Shown here: piece by piece, positions 19,509 through 28,927 of the stretch | Numbering within the stretch: the stretch's first letter is position 1 | How the letters are laid out: the number at the start of each line of letters is the position of its first letter | Origin: Celeribacter neptunius | GTDB lineage: Bacteria > Pseudomonadota > Alphaproteobacteria > Rhodobacterales > Rhodobacteraceae | DNA length: 64,000 bases | Reading direction: 5' to 3' | NCBI RefSeq assembly: GCF_900113955.1 | Contig: NZ_FORH01000001.1 | Span: 798,395-862,394, forward strand | The notes under the pieces: generated by a model | What the model was told of the DNA's origin: nothing | The model's input: the letters and a program-made list of their open reading frames with translations, nothing else | The model's database searches: none | Made by a program: the position numbers and the translations under genes

Positions 19509-22265
19509 TCAGGTCTCGCCGTTGGTTTCGGTCGTGGCGTCTTCCTCATCGCTTTCGGCGATCCAGGCGACGGAGACGACCTCTTCGCCCTTGCCGGTGT
19601 TGAAGACCTTCACGCCGCCGGCGCCGCGCGAGCGGAATGAGATGCCATCGACCGGGCAGCGGATCGACTGGCCTTTCGAGGTGGCGAGCATGATCTGATC
19701 CTCGAGCCCGACCGGGAAGGAGGCCACGATCGGACCGCCGCGCATGGATTTTTCCATCGCGGTGACGCCCTGGCCGCCACGGCCGCGCACCGGATAGTCA
19801 TGCGAGGAGCTGAGCTTGCCGATGCCGCCCTTGGTGATGGTCACCAGCAGTTCCTCGGCGGCTTTCATCTCCTCGAACCGCTCCATCGAGATCGAGCCTT
19901 CGGCGGCATCCTCGTCGTCATCCGTGCCTTCGACCTCATCGGCGCCGGCCATCTGGCGGCGCATTTTGAGATAGGCCTGACGCTCAAAGCTCTCGGCCTC
20001 GAAATGCCGGATCACCGACATGGAGACGACTTCATCGCCCTCATTCACGAGCCGGATGCCGCGCACACCGGTGGAAGAGCGCGAGTTGAACACGCGCACG
20101 TCCGGCACCGGGAAACGGATCGCGCGACCACTTGAAGTTACGAGCATAACGTCATCATTTTCATCGCAAATCCGGGCGTTGATCAGGCGCGTGCCCTCAT
20201 CGTCGCCTTCGAATTTCATCGCGATCTTGCCGTTCGATTTCACATTGGTGAAATCCGAGAGACGGTTGCGGCGCACTGAGCCTTTGGACGTGGCGAAGAC
20301 GATCTGCAGCCCGTCCCAGTCTTTTTCGTCACGATCCACCGGCAGGATCGCCGCAATCGAGACGCCCTGCGGGATCGGCAGGATCTGCAACAGCGGCTTG
20401 CCCTTGGCGGTGCGGCCACCCAGCGGCAGGCGCCAGGTCTTGAGCTTGTAAGCCATGCCGTCGTCGGTGAAGATCAGCAGCTGGGTATGGGTGTTGGCCA
20501 CAAACAGCGTGGTGATCACATCCTCATCCTTGGTGGACATGCCCGAGAGGCCTTTGCCACCGCGTTTTTGGGCGCGATAATCGGCCAGAGGCGTGCGTTT
20601 GGCCCAACCGGATTGGGTCACGGTCACCACCATGTCCTCTTTCTCGATCAGGTCCTCGTCGTCCATGTCGCCGGACCAGTCGGCAATCTCGGTGCGACGC
20701 GGCACGGCAAAGAGTTCTTTCACCTCGATCAGTTCGTTCGAGATGATCTCCATGATCCGCTCACGCGAGGCCAGGATCGCCAGGTAATCCTTGATCTTGG
20801 CGGCCAGTTCGACCAACTCGTCGGTGACTTCCTTCACCCCGATCTGGGTCAGGCGTTGCAGACGCAGCTCGAGAATGGCGCGGGCCTGCACCTCGGAGAG
20901 GTTATAGGTGCCGTCGTCATTCATCTTGTGCAGCGGGTCGTCGATCAGCCGGATGTAATCGGCGATCTCATGCGCCGGCCAGCGCCGGGTCATCAGCTTT
21001 TCGCGGGCCTCGGCGGCATCGGCGGAGGAGCGGATCGTCGCCACGACCTCGTCGACATTGGAGACGGCCACGGCCAGACCGCAGAGGATATGGGCGCGAT
21101 CGCGGGCTTTGCGCAGCTCGAACGCCGTACGGCGCGCCACAACTTCCTCGCGGAAGGTGATGAAATGCGTGAGAAAATCGCGCAGGGTGAGCTGCTCCGG
21201 ACGACCGCCATTGAGCGCCAGCATGTTACAGCCGAAAGAGGTCTGCATCGGCGTGTAGCGGAACAGCTGATTGAGCACCACCTCGGCGGTGGCGTCACGT
21301 TTCAGCTCCACCACCACGCGCACGCCGTTGCGGTCGCTTTCGTCCTGAACGTGCGAAATGCCCTCGATCCGCTTGTCGCGCACCATCTCGGCGATCTTCT
21401 CGATCATCGAGGCCTTGTTCACCTGATAGGGGATCTCGTCGATGACGATGGCGTATCGGTCCTTGCGGATCTCTTCGACCCGGGTCTTGGAGCGGATCAC
21501 CACCGAACCGCGGCCTTCGAGATAGGCTTTGCGCGCGCCGGAGCGGCCGAGGATCATGCCGCCGGTCGGGAAATCCGGGGCAGGGACGATCTCCATCAAC
21601 CGTTCGGTCGAGACATCGGGGTTCTCGATCAGCGCCAGCGTGGCATCGACCACCTCGCCAAGGTTGTGCGGCGGGATATTCGTGGCCATGCCGACCGCGA
21701 TGCCGCCCGCGCCATTGACCAGCATATTCGGGAAACGTGCCGGCAGAACCGTCGGTTCGCGGTCCTTGCCGTCATAGTTCAGTTCGAAATCGACCGTGTC
21801 CTTGTCGATATCGGCGAGGAGATAGGCGGCGGGCTTGTCCATCCGCACCTCGGTGTAGCGCATCGCCGCGGCGGCATCGCCATCCATCGAGCCGAAGTTG
21901 CCCTGACCGTCCAGGAGCGGCAGCGACATGGAGAAATCCTGCGCCATGCGCACGAGGGCGTCATAGATCGCCGAGTCGCCATGCGGGTGGTATTTCCCCA
22001 TCGTATCGCCCACCGGACGCGCCGATTTGCGGTAAGGCTTGTCATGGGTGTTGCCCGCCTCGTTCATCGCAAACAGGATGCGGCGGTGCACCGGTTTCAA
22101 CCCGTCGCGCAGATCGGGAATGGCGCGGGACACGATCACGGACATGGCGTAATCGAGATAGGAGGTCTTCATCTCATCGGAGATGGAGATTTTCGGACCG
22201 TCCCAAGCCATCGGCTCGCGTGGGGTTTCTTCTTCGTTTTCAGGGGTTTCGGGTGTGTCGCTCAC
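19509..22265 (-). CDS. gyrA: DNA gyrase subunit A
   Basis: Breakage-reunion subunit of gyrase, which introduces negative supercoils. The product has 918 residues. The N-terminal winged-helix domain has the active-site Tyr in [10 protein letters not shown] and the quinolone-determining region [21 protein letters not shown] coiled coil and six C-terminal beta-pinwheel blades follow. The GyrA box appears as QKRGGKG. An acidic insert ([13 protein letters not shown], ~residue 800) interrupts the C-terminal domain, which I recall as common in Rhodobacteraceae. The gene is divergent from usg. Confidence 0.98.
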   Translation of the reverse strand: MSDTPETPENEEETPREPMAWDGPKISISDEMKTSYLDYAMSVIVSRAIPDLRDGLKPVHRRILFAMNEAGNTHDKPYRKSARPVGDTMGKYHPHGDSAIYDALVRMAQDFSMSLPLLDGQGNFGSMDGDAAAAMRYTEVRMDKPAAYLLADIDKDTVDFELNYDGKDREPTVLPARFPNMLVNGAGGIAVGMATNIPPHNLGEVVDATLALIENPDVSTERLMEIVPAPDFPTGGMILGRSGARKAYLEGRGSVVIRSKTRVEEIRKDRYAIVIDEIPYQVNKASMIEKIAEMVRDKRIEGISHVQDESDRNGVRVVVELKRDATAEVVLNQLFRYTPMQTSFGCNMLALNGGRPEQLTLRDFLTHFITFREEVVARRTAFELRKARDRAHILCGLAVAVSNVDEVVATIRSSADAAEAREKLMTRRWPAHEIADYIRLIDDPLHKMNDDGTYNLSEVQARAILELRLQRLTQIGVKEVTDELVELAAKIKDYLAILASRERIMEIISNELIEVKELFAVPRRTEIADWSGDMDDEDLIEKEDMVVTVTQSGWAKRTPLADYRAQKRGGKGLSGMSTKDEDVITTLFVANTHTQLLIFTDDGMAYKLKTWRLPLGGRTAKGKPLLQILPIPQGVSIAAILPVDRDEKDWDGLQIVFATSKGSVRRNRLSDFTNVKSNGKIAMKFEGDDEGTRLINARICDENDDVMLVTSSGRAIRFPVPDVRVFNSRSSTGVRGIRLVNEGDEVVSMSVIRHFEAESFERQAYLKMRRQMAGADEVEGTDDDEDAAEGSISMERFEEMKAAEELLVTITKGGIGKLSSSHDYPVRGRGGQGVTAMEKSMRGGPIVASFPVGLEDQIMLATSKGQSIRCPVDGISFRSRGAGGVKVFNTGKGEEVVSVAWIAESDEEDATTETNGET

Positions 22266-22327
22266 GTTGTCCGCCTGTTGTCTTTATAAGATGGGAATGC
22301 GATCTGTATATCGTTGTGTCACACTCT

Positions 22328-22348
22328 ACCCCATACCGGATATGGGGT
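22328..22348. repeat. Perfect palindrome between gyrA and usg
   Basis: ACCCCATA and TATGGGGT are perfect 8-base inverted repeats around CCGGA, 63 bp before the gyrA start and 140 bp before usg. No T-run follows. An operator or mRNA leader hairpin is possible. Confidence 0.4.
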
Positions 22349-22487
22349 GCAATGGCGGATAAGAGCTGCCGGTGGCAGCCAGGGGCGAAGGGTGACAACA
22401 TATTGTTTTCATTGACAGTTAACCGAAAGGGCGCAGAGTTTTTAAAAGGGAGGCGAAAAAGGCCCGCCACAACAGGAGAAAACGCAG

Positions 22488-22763
22488 ATGCAAAACACCA
22501 TGAACGACACGGAAATGATGCTGGCCGGCTATGGGCTGACGCTGGTGGAATTCACCTATCGGATGCCGGATCATCGAAGCGTGCTGAACACATTTTCATG
22601 GCAGCTCTTCGATCTCGCGCCGGATTATCCGAAACTGTTCAAATTCATCGAATTCTGGCACGAGAATATCGAGGGGCCGCTGCACCATGTGCGCTTCACC
22701 CATCGCAAACTCATCGCCCCGGGCGAATGGCGCAATTGCGTGGGCGAGTTCACGCTGCATTGA
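22488..22763 (+). CDS. usg: Usg-like family protein
   Basis: A 91-residue protein of the Usg-like family, small alphaproteobacterial proteins of unknown function named from a tryptophan-gene neighbourhood. The whole family pattern is visible: LAGYGLTLVEFTYRMPDH, NTFSWQLFDLAPDYP and FWHENIEGPLHHVRF. CAGGAGAAAACG precedes the ATG. An in-frame ATG at 22500 is also possible. It is a monocistronic gene divergent from gyrA. Confidence 0.85.
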   Translation: MQNTMNDTEMMLAGYGLTLVEFTYRMPDHRSVLNTFSWQLFDLAPDYPKLFKFIEFWHENIEGPLHHVRFTHRKLIAPGEWRNCVGEFTLH

Positions 22764-23006
22764 GGGTGGCATTGCGGGCGGAGGGGAATTGGCCTCGTTG
22801 GCGTTGAGCCGCGACAAGCCTGCCCGTGGGGTGGCGCTTTGACAGCAGATGTCTGCTCTTTATCCCTGCCAAATTCTCAAGATTTCAATCTCTTGTGCGC
22901 GGCCCCAAATGCGCCAGCCCGCAGGGACGGGCAGGCGCAGGCGCGGCGGCCTCCGGCCTTGTTCCGCCCCGAAAGGGAATGTCCGCAAAGGCCTCGAACC
23001 TGCCGC
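22764..23006. other. Non-coding part of the 517-bp usg-dsbB gap
   Basis: No convincing coding, RNA or terminator signal was seen between the usg stop and the doubtful small frame at 23007. The sequence is G+C-rich with short inverted repeats only. Confidence 0.5.
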
Positions 23007-23195
23007 TCAAAGCCGCTTGAGCAATCTCTTGAGCGGGGTGGAGGCATCGCCGGTCTTCGAGGCTTCGGAGACTTTGCTGAACCTTGTGCGCAGGGCGTCG
23101 GCCCGGGCATCGGCCAAGGCGCCTCCGACCCGTTTGCGGCTGCGCCGTGCGGTCGGAAAGGGGATGACGGTTTTGCTTTTGCGGGCTTTGTTCAT
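23007..23195 (-). CDS. Doubtful small basic protein (62 aa)
   Basis: A 62-residue minus-strand frame in the gap between usg and dsbB, rich in Lys/Arg at both ends (NKARKSKTVIPF, PLKRLLKRL) with an Ala-rich middle that could be helical. It has only a weak ribosome site (a GAG a few bases before the ATG). I do not recognise a family. The regular spread of charged residues and the lack of any better frame favour a real gene slightly, but it could be chance in G+C-rich DNA. Confidence 0.3.
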   Translation of the reverse strand: MNKARKSKTVIPFPTARRSRKRVGGALADARADALRTRFSKVSEASKTGDASTPLKRLLKRL

Positions 23196-23280
23196 AGCTC
23201 AAAGATGGGCGCTTTCCACGCCGATCTCAAGCCCGTTTCACGTCGAATTTATGCTTTCTGCCCGGCCGTCGGCCGACGCC

Positions 23281-23787
23281 TTATGCCGGTTGCGCGGCCG
23301 CTTTGCGCCAGGCGATGAACCACAGCGCGGCAAACACCAGCGAGAAGAGGAAGTTCCAGCCCGCCATGGTGATGCCCAGCCCCCATGTGTCCCAGACGAT
23401 CTCGTCGCAGAGCACCAGCCCGGTATCGCCGCCGGCGCCGGGCAGGAGATCCATGCCCGACATGCCGGAGAAGGCATCGGTGGAACCGGTGCAGGAGCTG
23501 GGGCCGGGCCACCATTTCTGTTCGACGCCCGCGTGATACAGGCCGAGACCGGAGGACACGAGCATGGTCAGAAAGCCCAGGATCGTCAGGGGGCGGAACC
23601 GGCTCACGAAGAACAGCAGGCCGATGACCACGGCAATGCCATGCGGCCAGCGCTGCCAGATGCACATCGGACAGGGCGGGTAGCCCAGCGCCTGAAAGAT
23701 GAAGGCGCCGCAGAGGATCGCCAGAGAGCCCAGGGCGGCGGCGATGGCGGGTTGCAGGGCTGCGAAATCGGAGGCTGGTTTGGTCAT
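23281..23787 (-). CDS. dsbB: Disulfide bond formation protein B
   Basis: Inner-membrane protein that re-oxidises DsbA and passes electrons to quinone. The 168-residue product has four hydrophobic helices and both redox pairs: Cys39-Pro-Met-Cys42 in the first periplasmic loop, and Cys99 and Cys127 in the second. The WQRWPHG segment after the first pair is typical. The ATG overlaps the stop of the upstream yqaA-type gene (ATGA), so the two are coupled. No dsbA is in the window. Confidence 0.93.
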   Translation of the reverse strand: MTKPASDFAALQPAIAAALGSLAILCGAFIFQALGYPPCPMCIWQRWPHGIAVVIGLLFFVSRFRPLTILGFLTMLVSSGLGLYHAGVEQKWWPGPSSCTGSTDAFSGMSGMDLLPGAGGDTGLVLCDEIVWDTWGLGITMAGWNFLFSLVFAALWFIAWRKAAAQPA

Positions 23788-24374
23788 AGGTATTTCACGG
23801 CGTAGAAGCCGCCCAGAAAGAGGATGACGAGGAGGGTGAAGACGAGGCCCAGACGGCGCTCGATGAAGTCGCGGATCGGATCGCCGAATTTCCACAGCAG
23901 GGCGGCGACGACGAAAAACCGGATCGCACGGGCCGTGATCGAGGCGACGATGAAGATCGGCAGCGAGAGCTGGGTCACCCCCGACAGGATGGTGATCACC
24001 TTGTAGGGGAAGGGGGTCACCCCCGCGATCAGCACCGCCCAGGCGCCGTAATCGTTATATTTCGCGGCGAATTCGTCGAAATAGGCGTCCTTGCCGTAGA
24101 ATTCCAGAACCGGCTTGCCGATGGTCTCGAAGGCGCCATAGCCGATCCAATAGCCGAGCATGCCGCCCAGTACCGAGGCCACGGTGGCGATACCGGCGAT
24201 CTTGAAGGCCTCGCGCGGGCGGGCGACGATCAGCGGGATCATCAGGATGTCCGGCGGGATCGGAAAGACCGAGCTCTCGATAAAGGCGACGAGCGCCAGC
24301 GCCCAGAGCGCGTGCGGGCTCTCGGCCAATGACATCGTCCAAGTGTAGAGCCTCTTGATCATATGCGCGCCCAT
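23784..24374 (-). CDS. YqaA/DedA-family membrane protein
   Basis: A ~196-residue integral membrane protein of the DedA/SNARE-associated superfamily, YqaA branch. It has 4-5 hydrophobic segments, the motif FIESSVFPIPPDILMIPL near the N-terminus, and GVTPFPYKVITILSGV, which matches the family's amphipathic re-entrant loop. DedA proteins are linked to lipid flipping and membrane homeostasis. Two ATGs (24374, 24362) are plausible starts. It overlaps dsbB by four bases, so a shared envelope role is possible. Confidence 0.85.
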   Translation of the reverse strand: MGAHMIKRLYTWTMSLAESPHALWALALVAFIESSVFPIPPDILMIPLIVARPREAFKIAGIATVASVLGGMLGYWIGYGAFETIGKPVLEFYGKDAYFDEFAAKYNDYGAWAVLIAGVTPFPYKVITILSGVTQLSLPIFIVASITARAIRFFVVAALLWKFGDPIRDFIERRLGLVFTLLVILFLGGFYAVKYL

Positions 24375-24516
24375 CTGTCCCGTTTCGCGCTCCTTTAGGC
24401 CCCATTCCGCCGGGAGGGTCAAGCGAGCTGACGCGGTTTGATCTTGTCCGCCCGGCCGCTGACGGTATTGTGAGCAGGGTATTGGAAAATGGTTTTGGAA
24501 ACCGGGGGCAGCTACG

Positions 24517-25368
24517 ATGAAATGGCAGGGACGGCGCGGCTCGCGCAATATCGAGGATCGGCGGCGGATGAGCGGCGGCAAAGCCGTCGGTGGTGTCGGC
24601 GGCGTGGGGCTTTTGGCCATTGTCGTCATTGGCTATTTCCTCGGCATCGATGTCACGCCGCTCCTCGAAGGCGGGGGACAGATCAGCACCGGTTCTCAGA
24701 GCACCGAGATCACCAGGGCCGACCAGCAGGCCGCCGAATTCGTTTCCGTGACGCTCGCGGATACCGAGGAAATCTGGACCGAGGTCTTCTCGGAGCAATT
24801 GGGCGGCGAATATATTCCGCCGATTCTGGTGCTTTACAAGGGCGTGACCCAGAGCCCCTGTGGCTCGGCCTCCGGCGCCACTGGGCCGTTCTATTGCCCG
24901 CAGGATCAGAAGGTCTATCTCGACACGGATTTCTTCACCACCATGTCACGGCAACTGGGCGCGAGCGGCGATTTTGCTCAGGCCTATGTGGTCGCCCATG
25001 AGGTGGCGCATCATGTGCAGAACGAGCTCGGCACGCTGAGCCAAGCCAATGCCTATCGCGCCCAGGCCTCAAAGGCCGAAAGCAATGCCGTTTCGGTGAT
25101 GATCGAGCTGCAGGCCGATTGCTATTCCGGGATCTGGGCGAAGATGGCGGATGAGAAATTCGGCTCGATCGAGCATGGCGATATCCGCGAGGCGTTGAAT
25201 GCCGCCAAGCAGATCGGCGATGACACATTGCAGAGAAATGCCGGACGGGTGCCGCAGCCGCACACCTTCACCCATGGCACGTCGGAGCAGCGCCAGCGCT
25301 GGTTCGCCACCGGCTACAAGACCGGCGATCTGGCGAGCTGCGATACGTTTTCGACCAGTGCGCTGTGA
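24517..25368 (+). CDS. YpfJ-type neutral zinc metallopeptidase
   Basis: A 283-residue membrane-anchored protein. The N-terminus is basic (KWQGRRGSRNIEDRR) and followed by one membrane helix (~residues 22-43), with the rest outside. The zinc-binding motif His161-Glu-Val-Ala-His165 lies in AYVVAHEVAHHVQNELG. Other family segments are PFYCPQDQKVYLD, LQADCYSGIWA and FTHGTSEQRQRWFATGY. The family is PF04228-like (YpfJ); its substrates are unknown. It is divergent from the yqaA-type gene and convergent with tpiA. Confidence 0.9.
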   Translation: MKWQGRRGSRNIEDRRRMSGGKAVGGVGGVGLLAIVVIGYFLGIDVTPLLEGGGQISTGSQSTEITRADQQAAEFVSVTLADTEEIWTEVFSEQLGGEYIPPILVLYKGVTQSPCGSASGATGPFYCPQDQKVYLDTDFFTTMSRQLGASGDFAQAYVVAHEVAHHVQNELGTLSQANAYRAQASKAESNAVSVMIELQADCYSGIWAKMADEKFGSIEHGDIREALNAAKQIGDDTLQRNAGRVPQPHTFTHGTSEQRQRWFATGYKTGDLASCDTFSTSAL

Positions 25369-25404
25369 CTGAGGGGCTGGTGCCCGGCTGAGCGCGATCC
25401 CGAT

Positions 25405-25440
25405 GAAAAAACGTCCGCACTCCGGAAAGGGTGCGGACGT
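25405..25440 (-). terminator. tpiA terminator, possibly bidirectional
   Basis: ACGTCCGCAC (25411-25420) and GTGCGGACGT (25431-25440) form a perfect 10-bp stem. On the minus strand a run of six T follows, so it mainly ends tpiA. It may also serve the convergent peptidase gene. Confidence 0.85.
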
Positions 25441-25478
25441 TCTGTTTGATTAGGGCCGGTTCCGATCGGGCGGAAGGA

Positions 25479-26228
25479 TTATGCCTCTTCCAGCGCCTTG
25501 ACGATCCCGGCAAAATCGGCGGCTTTCAGCGAGGCGCCGCCGACCAGCGCACCGTCGACATTGGACGTGGCGAAAATCTCGGGTGCGTTGCCGGGTTTCA
25601 CCGAACCGCCGTAGAGCAGGGGAATCTTGCCCGCCTCGTCGTCGCCATAGCGGGCGCTGAGCGTTTCGCGCATGTCGTCATGCACCTCGGCGATTTGCGC
25701 CAGCGTCGGGATCTTGCCGGTGCCGATGGCCCAGACCGGCTCATAGGCGATCACCAGCTTGTCGAAATCCACCGCATCGGGCAGCGAGGCCGAGAGCTGA
25801 TGCCGGATCACCTCGAGCGTCTTGCCGCTTTCGCGCTCATCGAGCGTTTCACCGACACAGACCACGGGCGCCAGCCCGGCCATGGTGGCCGCGATGGTCT
25901 TTTGCGCGATGAGCGCGTTGCTCTCGCCGTGATCGGCGCGGCGTTCCGAATGGCCGAGGATGACGTAGTCACAGCCGGCATCGACGAGCATTTCCGCGGA
26001 AATGTCGCCGGTATGGGCGCCGGAGCTGCGGGGGTGGCAATCCTGTCCTCCGACATCCACCTTCGTGCCGTCAAGCGCGGCGGCCATGGCGGCCACGAGC
26101 GTCGCGGGCGGGCACAGGAGGATGTCGACCTTGGGGGCGGGGAACATTTCGGCCAGCGCCGTTGCCTCGCTGAGGCTGGCTTTCAGCCCGTTCATTTTCC
26201 AATTGCCTGCGGCCAGCTTGCGTGCCAT
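25479..26228 (-). CDS. tpiA: Triosephosphate isomerase
   Basis: Interconverts dihydroxyacetone phosphate and glyceraldehyde 3-phosphate. The 249-residue product has the catalytic triad in place: Lys11 in AAGNWKMNG, His93 in VILGHSERR and Glu163 in AYEPVWAIGTG. The phosphate-binding loops LLYGGSV and DGALVGGASL are also present. The start at 26228 is preceded by AAGGAGGTGACAGAG; the in-frame GTG at 26237 overlaps that ribosome site and is unlikely. It is probably monocistronic. Confidence 0.97.
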   Translation of the reverse strand: MARKLAAGNWKMNGLKASLSEATALAEMFPAPKVDILLCPPATLVAAMAAALDGTKVDVGGQDCHPRSSGAHTGDISAEMLVDAGCDYVILGHSERRADHGESNALIAQKTIAATMAGLAPVVCVGETLDERESGKTLEVIRHQLSASLPDAVDFDKLVIAYEPVWAIGTGKIPTLAQIAEVHDDMRETLSARYGDDEAGKIPLLYGGSVKPGNAPEIFATSNVDGALVGGASLKAADFAGIVKALEEA

Positions 26229-26418
26229 CTCTGTCACCTCCTTTGACGGTTTGGCTGCATCATTGCAGCCTCTGGCGGGCAGTCAAGCACCACAATGCAA
26301 ATCACACTGCGCCGGGATGCAAATCCGGCTGTGTTTTCGTAGAGATGCGGCGGGAGGCCGGAGCATTCGCCCTTGCCGGATCGGTTGCAGGATCGGTCGC
26401 CGGGTCAGCGCTCTGCGA

Positions 26419-26802
26419 TCACCATTTTTCGATGGCTGGCGCGTCCGTGGGGCGTTCGTAATAGGCGCCCTTGTCCTCGACGAAGATATGTTTACCGATA
26501 TGCAGCCCTGTCGTATCATCGAGGCAACCGGCGGCGATGCCGATCCCGTCCTCGTCGTTCATCCGGTAGAACAGGCTCGATCCGCAGGTGCGGCAAAAGC
26601 CGCGTTTGGCGAAATCCGAGGAGGCATACCAAGTGAGGCCTTCGTCTCGGGTAAAGGTGAGGCTGTTGAATGGCGCATGGGTCGAGGCCCAGAGATGGCC
26701 GCTCGAGCGGCGGCATTGGCTGCAATGGCAGACCGTGACGCTGTCGCGGACCTTGGGGAGTTCAAAGGCGACCTTGCCGCATTCGCACCGTCCTGTGATC
26801 AT
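26419..26802 (-). CDS. GFA-family zinc-binding protein
   Basis: A 127-residue protein of the glutathione-dependent formaldehyde-activating (GFA/CENP-V) fold. It has the expected zinc-ligand cysteines: CECGK at the N-terminus, CHCSQCRRSSG near residue 25 and RGFCRTCGSSLFYR near residue 70. Most members have no proven substrate; S-hydroxymethylglutathione synthase activity is known only for Gfa. The ATG at 26802 follows AGGAAGGGA; an in-frame start 30 bases upstream adds a non-family extension. Confidence 0.85.
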   Translation of the reverse strand: MITGRCECGKVAFELPKVRDSVTVCHCSQCRRSSGHLWASTHAPFNSLTFTRDEGLTWYASSDFAKRGFCRTCGSSLFYRMNDEDGIGIAAGCLDDTTGLHIGKHIFVEDKGAYYERPTDAPAIEKW

Positions 26803-26855
26803 GGTTTCCCTTCCTGTCTTCGCCTGCGCCATCCGTGCATCTGGGATCTACGCCG

Positions 26856-27167
26856 TCAAATGGCCGCCAGCGCCCGGCGGGCCCAGTCGCAGGCCTGTTC
26901 CGGGTCGTCCAGCGCCGCCTCGGGCAGGGTCCAGTAATGCATGCCGCGGCCATCGCCCATCTCGAACTTTTCGCTGCCCTCGGCGGCCAGCTCTTCGGCA
27001 AAGCCGCCTCTGGCCTTGAGATAGACGCGCCCGTCGGAAGACAGGATCGCGAAAATCTGCCCATCGCGGTAGATCGAGAGGCCACCCATCATCTTTCGGT
27101 GGCTGATCCCGCCCAGGGGGCCGAACAGATCGTGGATAAAAGCGACGTCTTCGTCCGAGACCGCCAT
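26856..27167 (-). CDS. TfoX N-terminal domain protein
   Basis: A 103-residue protein matching the TfoX-N domain (IHDLFGPLGGISHRKMMGGLS, YLKARGG, YWTLPEAALDDP). In gamma-proteobacteria TfoX regulates competence; the short stand-alone N domain is common in alphaproteobacteria and has no known function there. A GTG three bases upstream of the chosen ATG is an alternative start. It lies 15 bp downstream of the A-type carrier gene, so it is probably in the same transcript. Confidence 0.8.
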   Translation of the reverse strand: MAVSDEDVAFIHDLFGPLGGISHRKMMGGLSIYRDGQIFAILSSDGRVYLKARGGFAEELAAEGSEKFEMGDGRGMHYWTLPEAALDDPEQACDWARRALAAI

Positions 27168-27182
27168 CACTTTCCGCCCTGC

Positions 27183-27545
27183 TTATTTATCGGCAAGGCT
27201 CTCGTCGAATTTAATCGACTCGCCGCAGCCGCATTCATCGACCACGTTCGGATTCTTGAACTTGAAGCCGGATTCCAGGAGCGAGACCTGATAATCGATC
27301 TCGGTGCCGAACAGGAACATCTGCGCCATCGGCGCGATCATCACCCGGGCGCCGTCCTGTTCCACGGTCTCGTCCATCGGATCGATCTCGGAGACATAGT
27401 CCATGGTATATTCCATACCGGCGCAGCCGCCCTTCTTGACGCCGATGCGCAGGCCTTTGGAGCCGTCTTTCTCCATCAGCTTGGCGATCTGTGTCGCTGC
27501 TGCCGGGGTGATCGTCACAGCCTGTTTTCCGGGAATGCCGAACAT
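27183..27545 (-). CDS. A-type iron-sulfur carrier (IscA/SufA/ErpA family)
   Basis: A 120-residue carrier that transfers Fe-S clusters to target proteins. The three conserved cysteines are in KKGGCAGMEY (~residue 41) and the C-terminal ECGCGES. AVTITPAAATQIAKLM is the usual N-terminal segment. AAAGGAG precedes the ATG at 27545. Whether it serves as IscA, SufA or ErpA cannot be told from this sequence. It follows the DUF3307 gene by 23 bp and precedes the TfoX-N gene. Confidence 0.9.
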   Translation of the reverse strand: MFGIPGKQAVTITPAAATQIAKLMEKDGSKGLRIGVKKGGCAGMEYTMDYVSEIDPMDETVEQDGARVMIAPMAQMFLFGTEIDYQVSLLESGFKFKNPNVVDECGCGESIKFDESLADK

Positions 27546-27568
27546 ATGATGTCTCCTTTGGGAGTAAT

Positions 27569-28285
27569 CTAGTCGTTCAGCGCCGGAATTCCAAGCGGGG
27601 GCAGCTGTGCGGCAATGAACATCACGGCCAGCGTCACCGCGATGGCCCAACCGAAAGAGGCCAATGTGCCGATGATCACCCATTCCGCCTTTTTGCCGTC
27701 CTGGGCGGCCTCGAACCGCAGCACGGATTTCGCCGCCACCAGAAAGCCGATACCGCCGGGCATCTGACCCAAGAGCAACAAAAAGATCAGCCCGCGCTCC
27801 AACAGCCCGATCCAGAACCCGCCCTTGTCGAGGCTCTCCTCGATGGGGTTGGGGCCGAAGCGTTCCATCAGCTTGCCGACGGCAAAGCCGCCGGCGCGGG
27901 TGGCGTAGATCGCCCCGCCGGTGAACAGCAGAACCTGCGGCAACCAGAGGAGCCCGGTATAGGCGCCGGTGGCGAAAAGATCGGGAGCAGAGAGCGCGAT
28001 GAGCACAAGCGTCACCAGATGCAGCACCTGATCGGTGAGATGCGCGGCAAACCCGTCGGAAAAGGCTTTCACCTTCACCGTGTCGATCACGATGTGAAGG
28101 AGCGCCAAAAGGTAAATCAGCGGCGAGGCCACTTGCCCGGTGGTGGCCATGGCGGTCAGAAGCACGATCAGGAAATGCAGAAACAGCGTCTCGGCGCGGG
28201 CCTTGTCCTCGACCATCCAGGAGGTCTGGAAGACATAGTCGGCCAGCACATGGGCAAGGAACAGGGCTGCGAGGGTTTCAGGCAT
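27569..28285 (-). CDS. DUF3307 integral membrane protein
   Basis: A 238-residue membrane protein with about six hydrophobic segments. The N-terminus (LAALFLAHVLADYVFQTSWM) and the HIVIDTVK segment match DUF3307, a family of unknown function. Charged and polar His/Asp residues sit inside the first helices (HVLADYVFQ, LLHIVIDTVK), suggesting an ion, ligand or catalytic site in the membrane. Its ATG lies inside the end of the SatD-like gene (8-base overlap), so the two products are made together. From memory, SatD-like and DUF3307 genes are often neighbours, which hints at a functional pair. Confidence 0.8.
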   Translation of the reverse strand: MPETLAALFLAHVLADYVFQTSWMVEDKARAETLFLHFLIVLLTAMATTGQVASPLIYLLALLHIVIDTVKVKAFSDGFAAHLTDQVLHLVTLVLIALSAPDLFATGAYTGLLWLPQVLLFTGGAIYATRAGGFAVGKLMERFGPNPIEESLDKGGFWIGLLERGLIFLLLLGQMPGGIGFLVAAKSVLRFEAAQDGKKAEWVIIGTLASFGWAIAVTLAVMFIAAQLPPLGIPALND

Positions 28286-28925
28286 TAAATCTCACGTCTC
28301 GGTCGATTGTTTCAAGGATCAGCTCAATGTGCGCCAAGCCAGCAGCTCGTAGTGACTTTGAGACTGCTTGGCGTGACTTACCTAACTTTTCTGCAATCTC
28401 TGTGAATATTAAGTCGTTGCCTGGAGATAGAGTGTGAATAATAGCCTGAGCTTGTGAAGGGGTCCATTTGTTTGATATGTAATCCAAACTTATGGTGAGT
28501 GCATCGTAAATTCCGGGATCAATATAGCACATACTGACTTCTGGTGTCGTTTTGAGGTCTTCTAGGGCTTCTCCCGATTTGATGAAAACTGAAACGGTTT
28601 CCGCATTCAAATCCGGTCCAATCTCTCCCTCAGTCTCCCCCTCGGCCATCCCGATATAGCTGTCGAATTCCTCGCCCAGCGCGCGCAGGGCGGCGCGGAA
28701 GCAGAGTGCTGAGCGCAGGGCGTATTTCGGCTCCATCAGAGCCACTTGCCAGCCGTCGCCACGGTGGCGGGTGAAATGCAGGCTCTGGCCGCCCATCCAC
28801 TCGGCTTGCATCTCGGCGCAGTCTTCGAGTGCGCGGAAGGCGCGTTCCACCTTTTCAGGCCCAAGCCCGGTGGAATTGACCAGATCGCCGGTGAGAACGG
28901 CTATTTTGCGGGTGTTTTGGCTCAT
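28278..28925 (-). CDS. SatD-like protein with C-terminal helix-turn-helix
   Basis: A 215-residue protein. Residues ~7-125 match the SatD pattern and recall a class III nucleotide-cyclase fold: Asp14 in LTGDLVNST, Asp57 in RHRGDGWQVAL, then an Ala-rich helix (ALRSALCFRAALRAL) and YIGMAEGE. Both Asp residues sit where cyclases bind metal; I see no proof of activity. Residues ~155-200 form a helix-turn-helix (FTEIAEKLGKSRQAVSKSL). The 3' half of the gene is clearly A+T-richer than the 5' half. Twin inverted repeats abut the start codon, suggesting autoregulation. It overlaps the DUF3307 gene by 8 bases. Confidence 0.75.
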   Translation of the reverse strand: MSQNTRKIAVLTGDLVNSTGLGPEKVERAFRALEDCAEMQAEWMGGQSLHFTRHRGDGWQVALMEPKYALRSALCFRAALRALGEEFDSYIGMAEGETEGEIGPDLNAETVSVFIKSGEALEDLKTTPEVSMCYIDPGIYDALTISLDYISNKWTPSQAQAIIHTLSPGNDLIFTEIAEKLGKSRQAVSKSLRAAGLAHIELILETIDRDVRFNA

Positions 28926-28927
28926 AA

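Noticed and set aside
20487-22289. 600-codon plus-strand frame over gyrA
   Set aside because: GyrA motifs are complete on the minus strand; the plus frame is His/Arg/Asp-rich without a family signature.
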